Positions 6,936 to 9,645 of a stretch of DNA of 9,645 nt are shown here, in pieces. This DNA is from Deltaproteobacteria bacterium (GTDB lineage Bacteria; Desulfobacterota; Desulfobaccia; Desulfobaccales; 0-14-0-80-60-11). The stretch lies in NCBI GenBank assembly GCA_021817645.1, contig JAKAGH010000107.1, forward strand, positions 1-9,645, given 5' to 3'. The notes below the pieces were generated by a model, which ran no database searches, was not told where the DNA came from, and saw nothing but the letters and a program-made list of their open reading frames with translations. The position numbers and the translations under genes are program-made. How positions within the stretch are numbered: the first letter of the stretch is position 1; the number at the start of each line of letters is the position of its first letter.

Positions 6936-7775
6936 CTAAACCTCCCGGGTCAGGAACCAATCCTTAATCCGGTCATAAGGAAAGACCGGCCCATCTTTGC
7001 AGACGAAGAACGGCCCCAACTGGCAGTGGCCGCACAGGCCCAGGCCGCATTTCATGTTGCGCTCCATGGACAGGTAGATGTTTTCCGTCTTCAGGCCGTG
7101 GGCCAATAGTTCCTGGACCGTAAACCGCATCATCACCCCGGGGCCGCAAACCATGGCCAGGGTGTTGACCGGATCGAAGCGGGCATGGGCAATGAGATGG
7201 GGCACCACCCCCACACTGCCCCGCCATTCGCCCCGGGCCGCGTCCACCGTGACGTGCACCCGGAAATCGAAGCGCCCCCGCCAGCTTTCCAGTTCCTTGT
7301 AATACAAAAGATCTTCCGGGGTCCGGGCCCCATAGATCAATTCCAGGTTGCCGTAATCCCGGCGGCGGCTGAGCAGGTGGTAGACCGCGGGCCGCAAAGG
7401 AGCCAGGCCCAGGCCGCCGGCGATCACCAGAACGTCCTGGCCCGCAGCGGCCGCCACCGGCCAGGGTGCGCCAAAGGGACCCCGCACCCCCAGGACCTCC
7501 CCCTTTTTCAGGCCGCAGATGGCCTTAGTCACCGGACCCACGGCCCGCACGGTGTGCACCAGGGTCTCCGGCCGTTCCGGGTCGCCGCTGATGGAAATGG
7601 GGGATTCCCCTATCCCGAAAGCATAGAGCATGTTGAACTGCCCGGGAGCAAAGAGGAAACCCTGATCGCCGGCAGTTCCCTCCAGGGTCAGGGTGAAGGT
7701 GTCCGCGGTCTCCCGCCCCACCTTCGAGACCCGGAAAGGAACCGGCAACAGGGGATCGGCTGCAGGATTAGGCAT
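6936..7775 (-). CDS. hydG: FAD/NAD(P)-binding hydrogenase gamma subunit
   Basis: This 279-residue diaphorase-like subunit carries electrons between the hydrogenase clusters and NAD(P)H. It has a ferredoxin-reductase fold: an FAD region with FAPGQFNML and GESPISIS (42-63), an NAD(P) nucleotide loop GGLGLAPLRPA (120-130), the CGPGVMM segment (210-216), and a C-terminal [2Fe-2S] site of Cys243, Cys248, Cys251 and Cys259 (MKCGLGLCGHCQ...C), as in PyrK and HydG/AsrB proteins. The ATG at 7775 follows the preceding stop by 5 nt; the same frame remains open to 8153, but that stretch lies over the cyclic-nucleotide-fold gene and is a shadow. The ribosome site is weak, suggesting coupling. The symbol follows Pyrococcus HydG and is not the FeFe-hydrogenase maturase of the same name. 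NAD versus NADP preference is not settled by visible residues. Confidence 0.92.
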   Translation of the reverse strand: MPNPAADPLLPVPFRVSKVGRETADTFTLTLEGTAGDQGFLFAPGQFNMLYAFGIGESPISISGDPERPETLVHTVRAVGPVTKAICGLKKGEVLGVRGPFGAPWPVAAAAGQDVLVIAGGLGLAPLRPAVYHLLSRRRDYGNLELIYGARTPEDLLYYKELESWRGRFDFRVHVTVDAARGEWRGSVGVVPHLIAHARFDPVNTLAMVCGPGVMMRFTVQELLAHGLKTENIYLSMERNMKCGLGLCGHCQLGPFFVCKDGPVFPYDRIKDWFLTREV

Positions 7776-7780
7776 GCTTG

Positions 7781-8233
7781 TTACCCATACATATCCGCCA
7801 TTTGGAGGGTGATCACCCGGAACTGCACGGCCAGCATATGCCCGTACCTTTTCATCAACGCATAACCCAGTTCGTGGTCCTGTTCGCAGATGTGCATCAG
7901 GGATTTGACCTCCAGGGCCGTGGCCCGGGTAAGCTGCACCGCCCGGGCGTCGTAGTGCCAGTGATACGGCTTGTCGAACCAGAGCCAGCCCAGGGCCTGG
8001 CCTTCCCCCAAGGTCTGAATGGTGATGGGGCCGCGGCGCGGCCGAAAAATCTCCACCGCCACCTGGCCGTGATTGATGAGATAGAATTGGGCAGCCTCCT
8101 CCTGTTCCCGGAAGAGAAACTGCCCGGCCTGGAAGTTCACCCGGGAGGCGCATTCCCCGATAATACTCAGGTGCCTGGGAGTTAAGCCTTGAAAAAACGG
8201 ATGACTCGTCAAGCTGGACTCAGGCGTATCCAT
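7781..8233 (-). CDS. Stand-alone cyclic-nucleotide-binding-fold protein
   Basis: The 150-residue protein consists of one cNMP-binding (CRP-like) beta-roll: HPFFQGLTPRHLSIIGECAS (11-30), AGQFLFREQEEAAQFYLINHGQVAVEI (36-62), the phosphate-binding cassette (76-110), then a C-terminal helix. There is no helix-turn-helix, so it should not bind DNA itself. In the cassette, Arg97 aligns with CRP Arg82 (phosphate), but where CRP has Gly-Glu (Glu72, ribose) this protein has Gly82-Trp83 in LGWLWFDKPYHWHYDARA. That matches, from memory, a subfamily with a GWSWL...WHFDARA signature, so cAMP may not be the ligand. The ATG at 8233 follows the hydB stop by 5 nt with AAAGGAG upstream; hydG begins 5 nt after its stop. 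Its location inside the operon suggests a regulatory or structural partner of the hydrogenase, which is inference. Confidence 0.88.
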   Translation of the reverse strand: MDTPESSLTSHPFFQGLTPRHLSIIGECASRVNFQAGQFLFREQEEAAQFYLINHGQVAVEIFRPRRGPITIQTLGEGQALGWLWFDKPYHWHYDARAVQLTRATALEVKSLMHICEQDHELGYALMKRYGHMLAVQFRVITLQMADMYG

Positions 8234-8238
8234 GCCCC

Positions 8239-9396
8239 TTACTCCTTTGCCGCCGGGGGGGTAGTCAGTTCGCTCTCCCGAATGGCCCGCACTTCCTCGG
8301 TGATATCGATGGCCACCGGGCACCAGGTGATGCAGCGGCCGCAGCCCACGCAACCCGAGACCCCGAACTGGTCGATCCAGGTGGCCAGTTTGTGGGTCAG
8401 CCACTGGCGGTAACGGGACCGGGGGGTATTGCGGATACTGCCCCCGTGCAAGTAGGTGAAATCCACGGTATAGCAAACGTCCCAGCGCCGCCAGCGTTCG
8501 GCCTGGATTCCGGTCAGGTCGGTGGTATCTTCCAGGGTATGGCAGAAACAGGTGGGGCAGACCAGGGTGCAGTTGCCGCAATTCAGGCAGCGGGCCGCCA
8601 CCTGGTCCCACCGGGGATTTTCATAGTTGCGGTAAAGCAGGGCCTTAAGATCCGTGATGTCCAGGGTGCGTCTGATCTGCCGGCCGGTCTGGGCCGTCAA
8701 CCGGGTTGCGGCCTCCCGTTCCTCAGGCTGGGCTTTTTGGTGCGGAACCTGCTGGATTAATTGCAGGCCCCGTTCCGTCCCCGCAGCCATCACCAGGTAA
8801 TGGCGCGGCCCCTGCAGAATCTCGGTGAGGGCCAGGTCATAACCCTTGGTGGCCTGGGGGCCGGAGCCCATGGACACGCAGAAACCGGTGCCGCAGGGGT
8901 GCCCGCAGTTCACGGCCAGAATAAAGGCCTGCTCCCGCCGGGCCCGGTATAGGGGATCAATGAAGGGGCCCTCCAGAAAGACCTTGTCCTGGACGGCCAT
9001 AGCTTCAAGGTCACAGGCATGGACGCCGATAAACGCAAATTTGACCGCGTCTTCTACCGGAGGCGGAACCTGGAAGCCGTTTCCCTCCCGCCGGGCCTGC
9101 CAGACCCGGTGACGGGGCGGAAAGAGAAACTGTTTCCAGGACTGCTGGCCCACCCCATAGCCGAAGAGCACGGGGTCCTTCAGTTTCCGCAGCCGGAAAA
9201 CGCCGCCTTCCTGGGCATCGCCCCAACCCCGGGGGAGGTCGGCGATAGAGGACAACGGGGCGTAAACCAGGGAGCCTTGGCGCAGGGTGGGACCCACAAC
9301 TTGATATCCCTGGCTGCCCAAGATCTCCAGCAATTGCTGGAGAGCCTGGGGCTCCATGACCACCTCATCCCCTAAGTATGCGGACGCAGTGCTCAT
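8239..9396 (-). CDS. hydB: Two-[4Fe-4S] hydrogenase beta subunit (HydB/AsrA family)
   Basis: The 385-residue iron-sulfur subunit belongs to the family shared by sulfhydrogenase beta and anaerobic sulfite reductase A. The C-terminal half has two [4Fe-4S] sites: CLNCGNCTLVCP (Cys270, 273, 276, 280) and CVGCGRCITWCP (Cys349, 352, 355, 359). The N-terminal half carries the family marks GVHACDLEAM (124-133, Cys128) and NCGHPCGTGFCVSMGSGP (163-180), with extra cysteines 164, 168 and 173; C283 and C285 follow the first site. It is thought to relay electrons to or from a second acceptor, such as polysulfide or ferredoxin, in addition to NAD(P)H. First gene of the operon. The ATG at 9396 has AAAGGAG about 12 nt upstream; in-frame starts at 9447 and 9456 lie within a few bases of the predicted transcription start and lack a ribosome site. 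Confidence 0.92.
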   Translation of the reverse strand: MSTASAYLGDEVVMEPQALQQLLEILGSQGYQVVGPTLRQGSLVYAPLSSIADLPRGWGDAQEGGVFRLRKLKDPVLFGYGVGQQSWKQFLFPPRHRVWQARREGNGFQVPPPVEDAVKFAFIGVHACDLEAMAVQDKVFLEGPFIDPLYRARREQAFILAVNCGHPCGTGFCVSMGSGPQATKGYDLALTEILQGPRHYLVMAAGTERGLQLIQQVPHQKAQPEEREAATRLTAQTGRQIRRTLDITDLKALLYRNYENPRWDQVAARCLNCGNCTLVCPTCFCHTLEDTTDLTGIQAERWRRWDVCYTVDFTYLHGGSIRNTPRSRYRQWLTHKLATWIDQFGVSGCVGCGRCITWCPVAIDITEEVRAIRESELTTPPAAKE

Positions 9397-9465
9397 CGCT
9401 GGCGTGCTCTCCTTTGGGTGGAGCAGCATGACGGCCAAGTGATTCATAGGAAACAACTAGGGGTA

Positions 9466-9494
9466 AGTATAGTTATCTTGGGGGAGGGCGTCAA
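9466..9494 (-). promoter_or_regulatory. Sigma-70 promoter of hydrogenase operon
   Basis: On the minus strand, TTGACG (9494-9489) and TATACT (9471-9466) are separated by exactly 17 bp; each differs from consensus by one base. Transcription should begin near 9459, leaving a 5' leader of about 63 nt before the hydB ATG at 9396. Near-consensus boxes suggest fairly strong basal expression. The direct repeat TCTGG...TCTGG just upstream of the -35 might be a regulator site, but this is weak. Confidence 0.75.
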
Positions 9495-9570
9495 GGCGCA
9501 CTGTCCAGACAAACCAGAGACGGGGACTTTTAGCAGGAACCGGTAAGACGGAAAGGAGGGGCGGCCCCGG

Positions 9571-9609
9571 AAAAAGGCAGGGCAGGGTCCGGAGACCCTG
9601 CCCTGTTTT
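9571..9609. terminator. Bidirectional intrinsic terminator
   Basis: AGGGCAGGGTC (9579-9589) and GACCCTGCCCT (9594-9604) form a perfect 11-bp stem with a CGGA loop. On the plus strand it is followed by GTTTT; on the minus strand by GCC and TTTTT (9575-9571). It would insulate the hydrogenase operon promoter from transcription arriving from beyond the right edge of the window. Confidence 0.7.
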
Positions 9610-9645
9610 CTCATTTCCAGAGCCTGCCGGCAATAAACCTCTGGT

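Noticed and set aside
7776..8153. N-terminal extension of the hydG frame to 8153
   Set aside because: The stretch overlaps the cyclic-nucleotide-fold gene in another frame and encodes no ferredoxin-reductase features; the ATG at 7775 gives a full-length family member.

Overview
The window reads as a GC-rich chromosomal segment from an anaerobic bacterium. Gene content (NDP-forming acyl-CoA synthetase, a cytosolic NAD(P)-linked [NiFe] hydrogenase operon, a rhodanese with an LLKKLFTPVDSMD-type N-terminus) together with a clear sigma-54 promoter suggests Desulfobacterota, perhaps a Syntrophobacter/Desulfobacca-like lineage. This placement is inferred from gene style, not proved. Seven of the eight protein genes lie on the minus strand; only the EF-hand gene is on the plus strand.

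Left part (1-2495, minus strand): the start of a rhodanese-domain gene cut by the window edge, then a single-chain NDP-forming acetyl/acyl-CoA synthetase with both catalytic histidines. Between them are short GC-hairpin repeats.

Middle (2496-4259): a gene-poor stretch around a plus-strand gene for an acidic three-EF-hand protein with a Ser/Thr-rich tail. Upstream of it is what looks like a complete sigma-54 control region: two CCGGCAA-containing sites 20 bp apart, an IHF-like site inside two AT-rich repeats exactly 21 bp apart, and a TGGCA-N6-TTGC -24/-12 element. The predicted transcript has a leader of about 310 nt carrying two tiny stop/start-coupled ORFs. Several strong hairpins follow the gene and form the convergent terminator zone shared with the hydrogenase operon.

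Right part (4260-9645, minus strand): a six-gene operon read from right to left. It encodes a two-[4Fe-4S] electron-transfer subunit (hydB type), a stand-alone cyclic-nucleotide-binding-fold protein, a FAD/NAD(P)/[2Fe-2S] subunit (hydG type), the [NiFe] small subunit (hydD type), the large subunit (hydA type) and a maturation endopeptidase. The subunit set is that of the group 3b NAD(P)-linked bidirectional hydrogenases (sulfhydrogenases of the Pyrococcus HydBGDA type). Electrons would pass from the NiFe site through three [4Fe-4S] clusters of the small subunit to FAD and NAD(P)H, with HydB as a further electron branch. The protease would remove nine residues from the large subunit after nickel insertion. 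A near-consensus sigma-70 promoter (TTGACG-N17-TATACT) lies just upstream of hydB and a probable bidirectional terminator lies beyond it. A perfect 26-bp-arm palindrome splits the operon between hydG and hydD.

Most notable: the cyclic-nucleotide-fold protein placed within the hydrogenase operon, which has no DNA-binding domain and has Trp where the cAMP-ribose-binding Glu is expected; and the sigma-54/long-leader arrangement of the EF-hand gene. I saw no CRISPR array, tRNA, rRNA, transposase or phage gene.
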